A DNA stretch of 64,000 bases from Loktanella sp. (GCA_017390475.1 JAFPBO010000001.1:1-64000); one strand, 5' to 3'. Positions 52,772 to 61,507 are shown, counted from the first letter of the stretch. Notes: a model not told the origin generated them from the sequence alone. Translations and numbers: made by a program.

Positions 52772-53545
52772 TTATACCTTTTTCGGGGTCGGGTGCAGAT
52801 CAAACGCGCTGATCGCTTCGAGAATGCCGGCGGCCCCGATCGCCTTTGCGCGGTGAATCCTGTCTGACTGGGGCAGGGCGCGCAGCAGGTCAGCCTCGGA
52901 GCCGCCCACGGCAACAGCGGGTGTGCCCGCGATCAGCATCGACAGATCGTTCAACGTATCGCCTGCAGCCAGCACACGCGATGCATCGACACCGAGGTGG
53001 TCGATCAGCCGCAGCAGTGACGGGCCTTTGCTGATGCCGCGCGGCAGCACATCAAAATACAGATTGTCGGACATCAGCACATCGGCACCGAGGCTTTCGA
53101 CAATCTGCACAGCTGAATCGTCAAATTCATCGGGCTGCATGTAATAGCTGACACGGTAACGGAATTCTGTTGGCTGCAGCCGCAGACCGGCATGTCCGTC
53201 CAGTTTGGCGCGGACTTTCGGCCCAAGGTCGTTCCAGGCGGCGGTGATATCTGCCTCCAACGATGCAATGGGCGTCAGGCCAGTGGACGGGTCGACATGT
53301 GCGATTGTCGTGCCGACATCGCCGACAACGTAATCGGGCCAAGGGATACGACCGGCCCCGCACAGATCCTGAATAAACCCCGGGTCGCGCCCGGTGACAA
53401 AGATCAGTCCGATGGTGCGGCGGTTCTGTTCCACCCATTCATAAAGGTGATCGCGGTCGGCATCGCTACCGCCCAGAAACGTGCCGTCCAGATCGGTGGC
53501 AAGCACCATCCGGCGGTCTGCCAGTTGTGTCATGTTGTCAGTCAT
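52772..53545 (-). CDS. HAD phosphatase, probable glucosylglycerol-phosphate phosphatase
   Basis: 257 aa from ATG 53545, one base after the gpsA stop; a longer frame upstream lies inside gpsA. Motif I is ATDLDGTFLGG (nucleophile D18, acid D20), motif II is LIFVTGRDPGF, and motifs III/IV lie in SKGPSLLRLIDHLGVDASRV (Lys) and LAAGDTLNDLSML (Asp-Asp). A C2-type cap of the sucrose-phosphatase kind lies between. It probably dephosphorylates glucosylglycerol phosphate made by the next gene's product. It resembles the S6PP family rather than the cyanobacterial StpA type, so its substrate is inferred from the operon. Confidence 0.85.
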   Translation of the reverse strand: MTDNMTQLADRRMVLATDLDGTFLGGSDADRDHLYEWVEQNRRTIGLIFVTGRDPGFIQDLCGAGRIPWPDYVVGDVGTTIAHVDPSTGLTPIASLEADITAAWNDLGPKVRAKLDGHAGLRLQPTEFRYRVSYYMQPDEFDDSAVQIVESLGADVLMSDNLYFDVLPRGISKGPSLLRLIDHLGVDASRVLAAGDTLNDLSMLIAGTPAVAVGGSEADLLRALPQSDRIHRAKAIGAAGILEAISAFDLHPTPKKV

Positions 53546-53546
53546 A

Positions 53547-54695
53547 TCAGAGCTTTTGGATACCTTGTGTTGCGGCGATGTGAACCGGGTTTGCAAGCAG
53601 GATTTCCAGCCCTTTTGGCTCGCCTTCGATCGGGCGGGTCCACAATGCGTGAAATCCGGTTTTGAGGTTCATGTTGCCATTCAGGATGGCGTTGACGGTT
53701 TCACAGATCGGCATCGACACGCCGACCCGACGGGCGAGATCGGTGACGGAAACAGCGTTCACCTCGCCCTCGACAACGACGGGACGTCCGTCAAAACAAT
53801 CACCGCGCGGGATTCCTTGGCCCAGTTGCAGGCCCAGCGACATGTTGCGAGATGTGGCGCTGGAACAGGTCAGCGTCAGATCACCTGCACCCGACAGGCC
53901 GGTCACTGTTTCGCGTCTGCCGCCCAAAGCCTCTGCCAGTGCTTTCATCTCGGCCATGCCGCGGGTGATCAGCACGGCGCGGGTGTTTTCGGCAAAGCCG
54001 GCCCCGGTCATCATCCCGCAGGCGATGGCGATCACGTTTTTCACCGCGCCGCCGATTTCCACGCCCACCAGATCGTCGGATATATAGGTCTGAAAAGAGG
54101 CGGAACTGAGCGAGATCGCAAATCGCGCAGCCGCGCTTTCGTGCGGGTTCAGGCGATCTGCATAGGTAAAGGGAAAGGCGACCGTTGCTGCTGTCGGATG
54201 GCCGAGTGCGGTTTCACGCGCGAATGTCGGGCCGGAGATTGCACCAAGGCGGGCATCGCCGATCTCTTCCTCGACGACTTGTGTCATCAGCAGGCCGGTC
54301 TTGGGTTCAATCCCCTTTGTGCAGATCGCGACCGGCAGGCCTGGCGCGATGAATTTGGCCACTTCGGCTGCCATGCTGCGGATCGCGCGCGATGGTACTG
54401 CCAGCATCACCGCCGTCGCGCCGTCAAGCGCTGTCGCCAGATCAGTGGTCGCGCGCAGGTTAGGTGGTAACGCGACATCAGCCAGATAGGCCGGGTTCAT
54501 GTGGCTGGCATTGATTGCATCGGCAATTTCACCCCGGCGACAATACAGCATCACCTCACGCCCTGCGGTAGCGGCAACCGCAGCAAGCGCTGTGCCCCAG
54601 GCCCCGCCGCCGACAACAGCAATGCGGTCATAGGGGCGGCTATGCAGGCTGGGCGTGGGCGGTAGGGTTGATGCATTCATGGTTGACGGGTCCAT
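53547..54695 (-). CDS. gpsA: NAD(P)H-dependent glycerol-3-phosphate dehydrogenase
   Basis: 382 aa. The Rossmann loop IAVVGGGAWGTALAAVAATA (residues ~25-44) is followed by AVPSRAIRSM, CTKGIEPKTG, the catalytic-Lys segment GGAVKNVIAIACGMMTG, and GLSGAGDLTLTCSSATSRN, all typical of GpsA. It reduces dihydroxyacetone phosphate to glycerol-3-phosphate. As first gene of the operon with the HAD phosphatase and ggpS it likely feeds glucosylglycerol synthesis; it could also be a second copy beside a housekeeping gpsA. ATG 54695 is used; ATG 54680 is possible. The C-terminus is extended by ~30 residues (PIEGEPKGLEILLANPVHI). Confidence 0.92.
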   Translation of the reverse strand: MDPSTMNASTLPPTPSLHSRPYDRIAVVGGGAWGTALAAVAATAGREVMLYCRRGEIADAINASHMNPAYLADVALPPNLRATTDLATALDGATAVMLAVPSRAIRSMAAEVAKFIAPGLPVAICTKGIEPKTGLLMTQVVEEEIGDARLGAISGPTFARETALGHPTAATVAFPFTYADRLNPHESAAARFAISLSSASFQTYISDDLVGVEIGGAVKNVIAIACGMMTGAGFAENTRAVLITRGMAEMKALAEALGGRRETVTGLSGAGDLTLTCSSATSRNMSLGLQLGQGIPRGDCFDGRPVVVEGEVNAVSVTDLARRVGVSMPICETVNAILNGNMNLKTGFHALWTRPIEGEPKGLEILLANPVHIAATQGIQKL

Positions 54696-55226
54696 TTAAT
54701 TACATTGCCCGGAACTGGGCTTTCTGGACAGGGCAGCCTCGCCCCGTCTTTGAACTCTAGCACGGATAAAGGAACTTGACCGCCCTTCAAGGCAACTTGT
54801 CAAAAAACGACATAGGGCGACCAGCGGCATTGGCAACGAGTCCGATAAATACGCATTATGCATAAATTTTATGCTGAAATAATTCACCTTTCAGATGAAA
54901 CTTGCGCCTGTCCTTACAGCAAAGTTGTATAAATCAAAGGTATGAATATATTGTAAATATATGAAATAAATAAATGATTGTCATCTTCCGGCCGCGATTG
55001 ACCAACGCTTTCGCTGCGTTGATCGGTGATTGTGACCCGTGCTGTCGAAAACATGTGCATTTCCGGCAATATGTCGTTTTTCGACATTCCCGTCGCAGCA
55101 TGTGTCGTTAATCCACGCTTCACCGGACGCGGCGGATACGAAAAGCTGTGGGCGGGTCCGCTGCGCAGGGATTGCAGCGGGCACGCCTGTGTCAGACTGC
55201 TTTGCCGTGCAGTCAGGCTTTGGCGA
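54696..55226. promoter_or_regulatory. AT-rich upstream region of the glucosylglycerol operon
   Basis: 531 bases with no credible gene. The stretch 54840-54975 is strikingly AT-rich for this genome and includes the perfect inverted repeat ATATATT-GTA-AATATAT (54946-54962). It lies upstream of gpsA and downstream of the thiY stop. Promoter and regulator sites for osmotic induction are expected here but none can be named. Confidence 0.4.
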
Positions 55227-56210
55227 TCACTCGATCATCCAGCTTTGATCAAACCAATTCGAAACATCGCCCGGCCATGGAAGCGCTGCGCCGGTGGGAT
55301 CTGTCAGCACCCCGCTGTCGAATAAAAATTCCGCCATCGTTGCAAAACGCGCGGGGTCGATCTGGCCAACTGGCTTGTCGCCGTCACGCAAATAGCCACC
55401 CGCGACAATGGCTTGCATCGACCCATGGATCAACGCGGGGTTCGGAAAGTCACCGGCACCGATCAAGATTTCTGCGGCCTGTTCGGGGTGGTCTGCTGCC
55501 CAAGCATAGCCTGCCTGTGTCGCTTGCATGAAGGCGGCAACCATATCCGGTTGTGCATCCAGCGTTTCACCCCTTGTGCCGATATAGCCGTTTTGCTGGT
55601 CGGGAACGCCGTAATCGGCATAGGTGAACGACGATTGTTGGCGACCCAGCAATTCGCCGTTCACACCTTCCCATGTCGCGACTTCGAGCGTGAAATCCAC
55701 CGCGCCGGATGCCAACGCCTCATAGGCACCTGTACCCAGCGTCACGGTATCCCAGACCGGATCGCCGCCATCGTGGCTGATCATCGTCCCGATCAGCGCG
55801 GCCTCCCAGGCGCTGCCGAAACCGGCATAGATCTTGCCGGACAGATCGGCGGGCCGGGTGATTTCGGTGTTGGCGGTATTGTAAACCAGCCGCCCGGTTT
55901 CATGCTGCATGGTGGCCCAGAGCGCGACCAGATCAGCGCCACCTGCCTTAGCGCTCGTGAAACCAAGCGCAGTGAGATAGCCGAAATCGGCCACGCCAGC
56001 CGCCAGCAGTGCTGCGGAATTGGTGTCAGAATAGGGCAGTAGATCGACGGCAAGGCCGGCGTCGGCATAAAATCCCTGCTCCTGCGCGACAACAAGGCCG
56101 ATGTGGTTAGTGTTCAATGTCCAGTCCAGCGCGACGGTGACCTGCGTTTCGGCCAGGACCGGCAGGGGGGTGGCAAGGCTGGCGGCGATCACGAATGGTC
56201 GTAACATCAT
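55227..56210 (-). CDS. thiY: ABC transporter substrate-binding protein, ThiY-like (thiamine pyrimidine uptake)
   Basis: 327 aa. The signal peptide MLRPFVIAASLATPLPVLAE is followed by TQVTVALDWTLNTNHIGLVV, the NMT1/THI5-like core that binds pyrimidines such as N-formyl-4-amino-5-aminomethyl-2-methylpyrimidine. GFYADAGLAVDLLPYSDTNS and AGVADFGYLTALGFTSAKA are further family blocks. Last gene of the riboswitch-controlled operon, overlapping the ATPase gene. Ligand assignment to a thiamine precursor rests on the TPP riboswitch and the YkoF-like gene. Confidence 0.9.
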   Translation of the reverse strand: MMLRPFVIAASLATPLPVLAETQVTVALDWTLNTNHIGLVVAQEQGFYADAGLAVDLLPYSDTNSAALLAAGVADFGYLTALGFTSAKAGGADLVALWATMQHETGRLVYNTANTEITRPADLSGKIYAGFGSAWEAALIGTMISHDGGDPVWDTVTLGTGAYEALASGAVDFTLEVATWEGVNGELLGRQQSSFTYADYGVPDQQNGYIGTRGETLDAQPDMVAAFMQATQAGYAWAADHPEQAAEILIGAGDFPNPALIHGSMQAIVAGGYLRDGDKPVGQIDPARFATMAEFLFDSGVLTDPTGAALPWPGDVSNWFDQSWMIE

Positions 56211-56947
56211 GGTGTTTGCTCCAAAAGCAGGGTTTTCAGTGTTTCACGTAAGTCAGCAAGTATCGCTTCGGTCCGTGCGCCGGGCTGCCCGGGCACATCA
56301 ATTTCGGCAATGATCCGGCCAGGATTGGCCGCCATCACCAGAATACGATCGGCAATCCCGGTGGCCTCGTGCAAGTCATGGGTCACCAGCAGAACACCGC
56401 GCGGGCGGTCGCTGAGACGGGACAGCAGCCAATCCTGCATCCGCAGGCGCGTGACGGCATCAAGTGCAGAAAATGGTTCATCAAGCAGCACCAGACGGCT
56501 GTCTTGCACGATGGTCCGCAAAAAGGCTGCGCGTTGCCGCATGCCGCCCGAAAGCTGAGCGGGGAATTGCGCCTCGCAGCCAGCAAGCCCGAAGGGTGCA
56601 AACAGCGCTGTGACCTGCGCCAAGGCAATGCGACGCGGTAGACCAGCGATTTCCAGCCCCATAGCGGCGTTTTCGGCGATGGTCAGCCAAGGGAATAGCG
56701 CATCGCTTTGCGGCTGATAGCAAAGGCCCCGATGTGGCAAGCTGATCGGTTTGCCATCAAGCAGTGCTGTTCCATGTGTTTGAAAGGCATCCGGCAGAAT
56801 GCCCGCCATCCATTTCAGCACAGAGGTCTTGCCACAGCCGGACGGGCCGATCAGCGCAGTGATCCCGTCCCCCGGCACGACGAGCGACAAATCCTTTATC
56901 AGACTGCGCCCGTCGGCATGCAGTGTCAGGTTCTGGATCTCAAGCAT
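56207..56947 (-). CDS. thiZ: ABC transporter ATP-binding protein, ThiZ-like
   Basis: 246 aa. Walker A is GPSGCGKTSVLKWM, the Q-loop is LCYQPQSDALFPWLTIAENA, the signature is LSGGMRQRAAFLRTIVQ, Walker B is LVLLDEPFSALD and the switch is LLVTHDLHEATG. It overlaps the permease gene by eight bases and the binding-protein gene by four. Powers the thiamine-precursor importer predicted from the operon. Confidence 0.9.
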   Translation of the reverse strand: MLEIQNLTLHADGRSLIKDLSLVVPGDGITALIGPSGCGKTSVLKWMAGILPDAFQTHGTALLDGKPISLPHRGLCYQPQSDALFPWLTIAENAAMGLEIAGLPRRIALAQVTALFAPFGLAGCEAQFPAQLSGGMRQRAAFLRTIVQDSRLVLLDEPFSALDAVTRLRMQDWLLSRLSDRPRGVLLVTHDLHEATGIADRILVMAANPGRIIAEIDVPGQPGARTEAILADLRETLKTLLLEQTP

Positions 56948-57695
56948 TGCCGCGCGCCTCCGGGCCGCGGGCGCTCAGCCAGTCGAGCAACCGTATCAGG
57001 CCCAAAAGTGCCAGGGTTAGGGTTGCCGATACCACGACAGCCGAAAGCACCAGATCGGCGCGGAAATTGTTTTTGGCCGTCAGGATATATATCCCCAGCC
57101 CGCGCCGAGCCCCGGCATATTCGGCAAAGATCGTCGCGACGATTGCATAGGTCGCCGATATACGCAGCCCGGCGAGAAAGGCCGCCCGCGCCGAAGGCAA
57201 AGTTGCACGGCGAAAGATCGTCCAGCGCCCGGCCCCCATCGAGGCCAGCAAGTCGCGGAACGCCGGGGGTGTCTGCCGGTAGCCTGACAACAGGCTTAGC
57301 AGGATCGGAAAGAAGGTGACCAGCACCACCAGCAACACCTTGGGCAACATGCCAAAGCCGAACCACAGGATCATCAACGGCGCCAGCGCCACCAGCGGGA
57401 TCGTCTGGCTGGTGACGAAAAGCGGCATCAGCCCGCGCCGTAGCCAAGGCTTGAAATGCAGCAAGATCGATGTCAGCACTGCAAAACTGACCGACAGGCT
57501 GAAACCAAGTGCTGCCACCGACAGGGTTGATACGGCATGGCGACCGATCTCTGACCGTTCGCGGATCAGCGCGCTGATCACTTCGGTCGGCGCGGGCAGG
57601 ATCAGGGGCGAGACCCCGGATTGGCGGCAATAGATCTCCCACCCACCCAGCAGGCAAGCGGTCAGGACGAGCGTCGGCAGGGTCCGCTGCAACAT
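56940..57695 (-). CDS. thiX: ABC transporter permease, ThiX-like
   Basis: 251 aa with about six TM helices. GVSPLILPAPTEVISALIRE is the periplasmic start typical of SsuC/ThiX permeases. The EAA loop is AFRDLLASMGAGRWTIFRRA. The ATG is preceded by AAGGAAG. It lies 25 bases after the YkoF-like gene. Forms the membrane channel for the predicted hydroxymethylpyrimidine-type importer. Confidence 0.9.
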   Translation of the reverse strand: MLQRTLPTLVLTACLLGGWEIYCRQSGVSPLILPAPTEVISALIRERSEIGRHAVSTLSVAALGFSLSVSFAVLTSILLHFKPWLRRGLMPLFVTSQTIPLVALAPLMILWFGFGMLPKVLLVVLVTFFPILLSLLSGYRQTPPAFRDLLASMGAGRWTIFRRATLPSARAAFLAGLRISATYAIVATIFAEYAGARRGLGIYILTAKNNFRADLVLSAVVVSATLTLALLGLIRLLDWLSARGPEARGNA

Positions 57696-57720
57696 CTGTC
57701 TTCCTTTATGAAAGTCGCCG

Positions 57721-58332
57721 TCAGCGCGCGGTCGGGCTGTTGGCCGATGCTGTCAGGTCAATCGTCACATGCCCTTCGGCGGGTCCGAACCGCAGGAAAG
57801 CCTGCCGCACCGTTTCGAACACGGCACCCGCGTCGCCGCGCAGCCGGGTGCAAAAGTTCTTGGACCGCAGGAAGGTGCCGGATTCTTTCAGAAAATCGAT
57901 GCAGCCATAGATCTCATCCATGTGCCGGTCCTGACCCAATACATAGAGCGAGAACTGCACATCAATCTCGACACCAAGAACTGGGGCATCCCTTACCGCG
58001 TCCCGCGCCAATTGCTGACGTCTGTCCAAGGTCAGGTCTTGCGCTGTCGTTAACGTGTCGCAGCGGCAGGTCGGGTCATCGGGTTCGCCTGGGCAACCAC
58101 GTGAATAGGTCACATGCATCGTCACATGGGCCGGACCCTGCGCTGCGCGCGCGAAAAGATCGCGGGTCGCGTCAAACAGCGGATCGGGTGACCCAACCAT
58201 CAGCGTCGACATATCGTCGGTTTCGATCCGTAGCTGATCTTTGTATGGTGACAGGGCTTCAAGCCCCGAAAGGATGACCCCGACAAAATCCGAGGTCATC
58301 GGATATAACGACACTTGCGCGCCAATGAACAT
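57721..58332 (-). CDS. YkoF-like thiamine/hydroxymethylpyrimidine-binding protein
   Basis: 203 aa from ATG 58332, directly after the riboswitch. Two ferredoxin-like YkoF repeats are visible: residues ~1-80 (MFIGAQVSLYPMTSDFVGVI then the LRIETDDMSTLMVGSPDPLF core) and ~120-195 (VEIDVQFSLYVLGQDRHMDE, FLRSKNFCTRLRGDAGAVFE), separated by a Cys-containing linker GCPGEPDDPTCRC. YkoF binds thiamine and pyrimidine precursors in the cytoplasm. First gene of the ykoF-thiXZY operon. Confidence 0.88.
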   Translation of the reverse strand: MFIGAQVSLYPMTSDFVGVILSGLEALSPYKDQLRIETDDMSTLMVGSPDPLFDATRDLFARAAQGPAHVTMHVTYSRGCPGEPDDPTCRCDTLTTAQDLTLDRRQQLARDAVRDAPVLGVEIDVQFSLYVLGQDRHMDEIYGCIDFLKESGTFLRSKNFCTRLRGDAGAVFETVRQAFLRFGPAEGHVTIDLTASANSPTAR

Positions 58333-58338
58333 ATTTTT

Positions 58339-58423
58339 CCCTCGCTCCGCCGGTATTACCCGGATCAGCTGTAAAGGGTTCACGCGTGATTGCGCATCTC
58401 AGCCCCGATAGGAGCACCCCTGG
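58339..58423 (-). ncRNA. TPP riboswitch
   Basis: Minus-strand leader of the ykoF-thiXZY operon with the TPP aptamer core in order: CCAGGGGTGCTCC, then GGGGCTGAGATG (CUGAGA of the pyrimidine helix), ACCCTTTACAGCTGATCCGG (the ACCCUUU / GAUC junction), GTAATACCGGCGGAG and GAGGGA. The last G-rich strand, GGAGCGAGGG, lies just before the ATG at 58332, so it probably contains the ribosome site; TPP binding would then block translation. All conserved blocks are visible in the expected spacing. Confidence 0.96.
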
Positions 58424-58513
58424 TGATGGGCCGGATCATGCGGTCTGTCCCGGCCAGTGTCAAGGGTCCGGTCTGCGTCCTTTCAACCTCAGGCCGACGG
58501 CAGCCAAGGAGTG

Positions 58514-59377
58514 TTATCGCCGCTGTCCGGTAACGCTGCAGCGCCAGCTGATCTCATTTAATCGTATGTCCTTGATCATCTGGGGAAGCGCATTTTTCAA
58601 TCCGTCCCAACCAGACTGGCACCACCCCAGCGCCCGCAACCTGTCACATAGCATGATACTGACCGGCTTTTCGCTGGGTGGCGGCGGCATATGAGGTGAT
58701 GGCACAAGGCGCGCGACAAGCGTCAGCAAGTCATGCCGGTCAAGCAGGATGTCAGAGGCGTTGAACGCGCCGCTGGCTGTACTGCCCAGCAAAACGCGCA
58801 CCGCGCTGGCCAGATCCGTGCCAAGAAGCTCGGTGCCCCTTTCCGCAGAAACAACGCGCCCCGAAAGAAAATCCGCAAAAAGCGTGGACCATTTATGCCC
58901 GGGACCCGGCCCATAGATACCGGTCGCGCGGATCGATGCTGTGCTGAACCCCGGCGCGTTCAAGGCCGCGAGGGCCTGTTCAGCCTGCCATTTTACCTCG
59001 CCATAAAGGGTGGCGGGCAGGGGGTGCAGATCTTCGGTCAGTTCTGTGCCGGGTGCATAGCCATCATAGACAGCGCGGGAACTGAGGAAGATCACCCGCG
59101 CTACGCCCGCTGCCTTGGCCGTTTCAAACAAGGTGATCGAGCCGTCGAGGTTTGCGCGGGTGAAACCTGCGGGATCATCGGCTTCACCGCCCCGATAGCG
59201 CCCCGGCGTGTGCTGGAAGGCGCAATGTATCAGCGCATCGCAACCGTCGAGCGCCGGGCGGTCGCCCAAAGAATAGTCCGGGCGCGATAGCACCATGACG
59301 TCATCACCTGCAGCGCGGGCTTCTTCGACGACAAAACGACCGACAAGGCCAGTGCCGCCGGTGACGGCGATTTTCAT
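58514..59377 (-). CDS. sqdC: SqdC-like NAD-dependent epimerase/dehydratase
   Basis: 287 aa short-chain extended reductase. The dinucleotide motif is MKIAVTGGTGLVGRFVVEEA. The catalytic region is VIFLSSRAVYDGYAPG and YGEVKWQAEQALAA (YxxxK as Tyr-Gly-Glu-Val-Lys). Position as the third gene after sqdB and a GT8 gene matches the Rhodobacter sphaeroides sqdBDC operon, in which SqdC is a reductase-like protein with unclear role in sulfolipid synthesis. The ATG overlaps the SqdD stop. The last ~15 residues (NEISWRCSVTGQRR) look non-homologous. Confidence 0.75.
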   Translation of the reverse strand: MKIAVTGGTGLVGRFVVEEARAAGDDVMVLSRPDYSLGDRPALDGCDALIHCAFQHTPGRYRGGEADDPAGFTRANLDGSITLFETAKAAGVARVIFLSSRAVYDGYAPGTELTEDLHPLPATLYGEVKWQAEQALAALNAPGFSTASIRATGIYGPGPGHKWSTLFADFLSGRVVSAERGTELLGTDLASAVRVLLGSTASGAFNASDILLDRHDLLTLVARLVPSPHMPPPPSEKPVSIMLCDRLRALGWCQSGWDGLKNALPQMIKDIRLNEISWRCSVTGQRR

Positions 59378-60174
59378 GACGGGCCGGGAAGACTGGCAGG
59401 ATCAGGCACCGGCCCGTCGCCGGCATAGGCACGCCACAGGTCGATCAGGACCCGCAGTTGATCGGCCCTGTCATGATCCTGCCATGGCTTTTCATATTGG
59501 AAATGCAGCACGTGAATGTCCGGCCAGCTCCACAATCCGGGCATGTTGAACCAGACATATTGCAGCATGTTCATAAAGATTGGTAGCCCGTGCCAGTCCG
59601 GATAGGACGCTTGCAGAAAGCTCTGGTCCGTACGCGGCCAGAACGCATCCGGCGCGTCAAGGCGCGCCAGCATCGCTGCAAAGGTCGCGGGATCGGGTCG
59701 CGCGGTGAACACGCCCGAGTTCATGCGCTGGAAATCGGCGAGGTTTTCATAGACATTCGGGGCGGCGCAAAGTTCGGGATAAGCAAACAGCCTGTCGATA
59801 TTTTTCAGAACCAGCGTATCGGCATCCAAAAAAACGACTTTCTCATAGGGCAATTGCCAAAGCCGCAGTTTGGCAAAATTATCCAGTGGGGTATGAAATG
59901 TGGGTTTTGTCCCTTTCAGGAACGGGGCCGCGTTGTGCAGGTTGTCGCGTGCGTGGCGGATGTTGAACGCTGCCGATGTCGGCAAAAGATCGACCGGGTG
60001 CAGTTTGGCGCCAAGTGCCGCAAGCGGCGCAAGACAATACTGCGAAACCCCACCGGTATGCATTACCACACGGTCTGCCTGTGTACCCGATCGATTCAAT
60101 GACCGCAGCAGGGCCTTGGCACCTAGGGCAAAATCGGCATTGGTGACCAGTGTCACATAGGCATGCCCGTTCAT
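59374..60174 (-). CDS. sqdD: SqdD-like glycosyltransferase (GT8)
   Basis: 266 aa. Glycogenin-like GT8: HAYVTLVTNADFALGAKALL, the nucleotide-sugar metal site KVVFLDADTLVLKNIDRLF (DxD), MNSGVFTARPDPATFAAMLA and the acceptor region PDWHGLPIFMNMLQYVWFNM. In Rhodobacter SqdD is proposed to transfer sulfoquinovose from UDP-sulfoquinovose to diacylglycerol. The gene overlaps both neighbours by four bases. A single-copy cytoplasmic or membrane-associated enzyme; no TM segments. Confidence 0.85.
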   Translation of the reverse strand: MNGHAYVTLVTNADFALGAKALLRSLNRSGTQADRVVMHTGGVSQYCLAPLAALGAKLHPVDLLPTSAAFNIRHARDNLHNAAPFLKGTKPTFHTPLDNFAKLRLWQLPYEKVVFLDADTLVLKNIDRLFAYPELCAAPNVYENLADFQRMNSGVFTARPDPATFAAMLARLDAPDAFWPRTDQSFLQASYPDWHGLPIFMNMLQYVWFNMPGLWSWPDIHVLHFQYEKPWQDHDRADQLRVLIDLWRAYAGDGPVPDPASLPGPS

Positions 60175-61388
60175 GAAACGGATTTCAGCCGTTTCTGTTC
60201 GGGATCGGTTTCAACACGTGTGGCCAGATCCTTGGTCCAGGCGCTGACCGCCGGAACACGGGCACGGTCGACCCGATGGGCGAACTTTCTGGCGATCTCG
60301 ACGACCTCGTCCAGCAGGCCTTCGGCCAATGTTGTCGGATTTAGACCCAGGGCGAGAAATTGATCGTTCTTCACGATCAGCTCATTTTCGGCGGCTTCTT
60401 TGCGCGGGTTGGGAAGCCAGGCAATCTGCGCCCCGGTCAGCCCTGCGACCATTTCTGCAAGATCACGAACCCGGTGGGTTTCGGTCATCTGGTTAAATAT
60501 CTTGACCCGGTCACCTGCCTTGGGCGCGTCGGACAGAGCCAGTTCGATACAGCGCACGCTATCCTTGATATGGATGAAGGCCCGTGTCTGGCCGCCACTG
60601 CCATGTACGGTCAGAGGATATCCGATAGCGGCCTGAATCAGAAACCGGTTCAGCACGGTTCCGAAATCACCGTCATAGTCGAAACGATTGATCAACTGCG
60701 GATGGCGCTGGGTCTGGTCGGTATGGGTGCCCCATACGATGCCCTGATGCAGATCCGTGATCCGCAACCCGTCGTTCTGAGCATAGAACTGGAACATGAC
60801 CTGATCCAGCGACTTGGTCATGTGATAGACTGATCCGGGCCGCGTCGGATACAGGATTTCCTGCGCTTTCTTACCGGTGGGCGTGTCGATCTCAACGTCC
60901 AGATAGCCCTCGGGGATCGGGGCACCGACGCTGGAATATCCGTAGACCCCCATCGTGCCCAGATGCACCAGATGCGCATCAATGCCGGTTTCTACCATCG
61001 CTGTCAGAAGGTTATGCGTCGCGTTGACGTTGTTGTTGACGGTATAGACCTTGTGACGGTCCGATTTCATGGAATAGGGTGCCGCACGCTGTTCGGCGAA
61101 ATGGATGATGGCATCGGGGCGTTCGGCCTCCAACCACTGGCGCAGGCGCTGGTATTCACCGGCAATATCCAGCAGGTGAAAATGCAGCACCCGCCCGGTT
61201 TCCTGTTTCCAGATGCGGCAGCGTTCCTGAATACTGTCCATCGGTGTCAGCGATTGCACGCCCAGTTCCGTGTCGATCCAGCGGCGCGACAGGTTGTCGA
61301 TGATGTGAACCTCATGTCCAGCATGCGACAGTTGCAGCGTGGTCGGCCAGCCGCAAAACCCGTCACCCCCGAGAACTGCTATCTTCAT
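60171..61388 (-). CDS. sqdB: UDP-sulfoquinovose synthase
   Basis: 405 aa SQD1/SqdB. Start KIAVLGGDGFCGWPTTLQLS shows the variant glycine motif GGDGFCGW of this family. NLSRRWIDTELGVQSLTPMD is the SqdB-specific sulfite/UDP region. LVHLGTMGVYGYSSVGAPIP and YHMTKSLDQVMF (YxxxK) hold the catalytic residues, followed by HQGIVWGTHTDQT. It makes UDP-sulfoquinovose from UDP-glucose and sulfite. The ATG has AAGGAAAG upstream. First gene of sqdBDC; sulfolipid partly replaces phospholipid under phosphate limitation, consistent with the phn genes nearby. Confidence 0.95.
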   Translation of the reverse strand: MKIAVLGGDGFCGWPTTLQLSHAGHEVHIIDNLSRRWIDTELGVQSLTPMDSIQERCRIWKQETGRVLHFHLLDIAGEYQRLRQWLEAERPDAIIHFAEQRAAPYSMKSDRHKVYTVNNNVNATHNLLTAMVETGIDAHLVHLGTMGVYGYSSVGAPIPEGYLDVEIDTPTGKKAQEILYPTRPGSVYHMTKSLDQVMFQFYAQNDGLRITDLHQGIVWGTHTDQTQRHPQLINRFDYDGDFGTVLNRFLIQAAIGYPLTVHGSGGQTRAFIHIKDSVRCIELALSDAPKAGDRVKIFNQMTETHRVRDLAEMVAGLTGAQIAWLPNPRKEAAENELIVKNDQFLALGLNPTTLAEGLLDEVVEIARKFAHRVDRARVPAVSAWTKDLATRVETDPEQKRLKSVS

Positions 61389-61507
61389 CGATACTTTCCT
61401 TTTGCGAACCGGCTGCTGTCTGATCTTGCAGCGCAGCCCTTTCGGGTGAGGATAAGATCGAATGTCGTAACTGTCATATTAAAGTTTTGTGTCGGCCCCT
61501 TTGTGCC

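Noticed and set aside
54914-55325. Small frames on both strands in the gap between gpsA and thiY
   Set aside because: No ribosome sites or recognisable motifs; AT-rich low-complexity translation.
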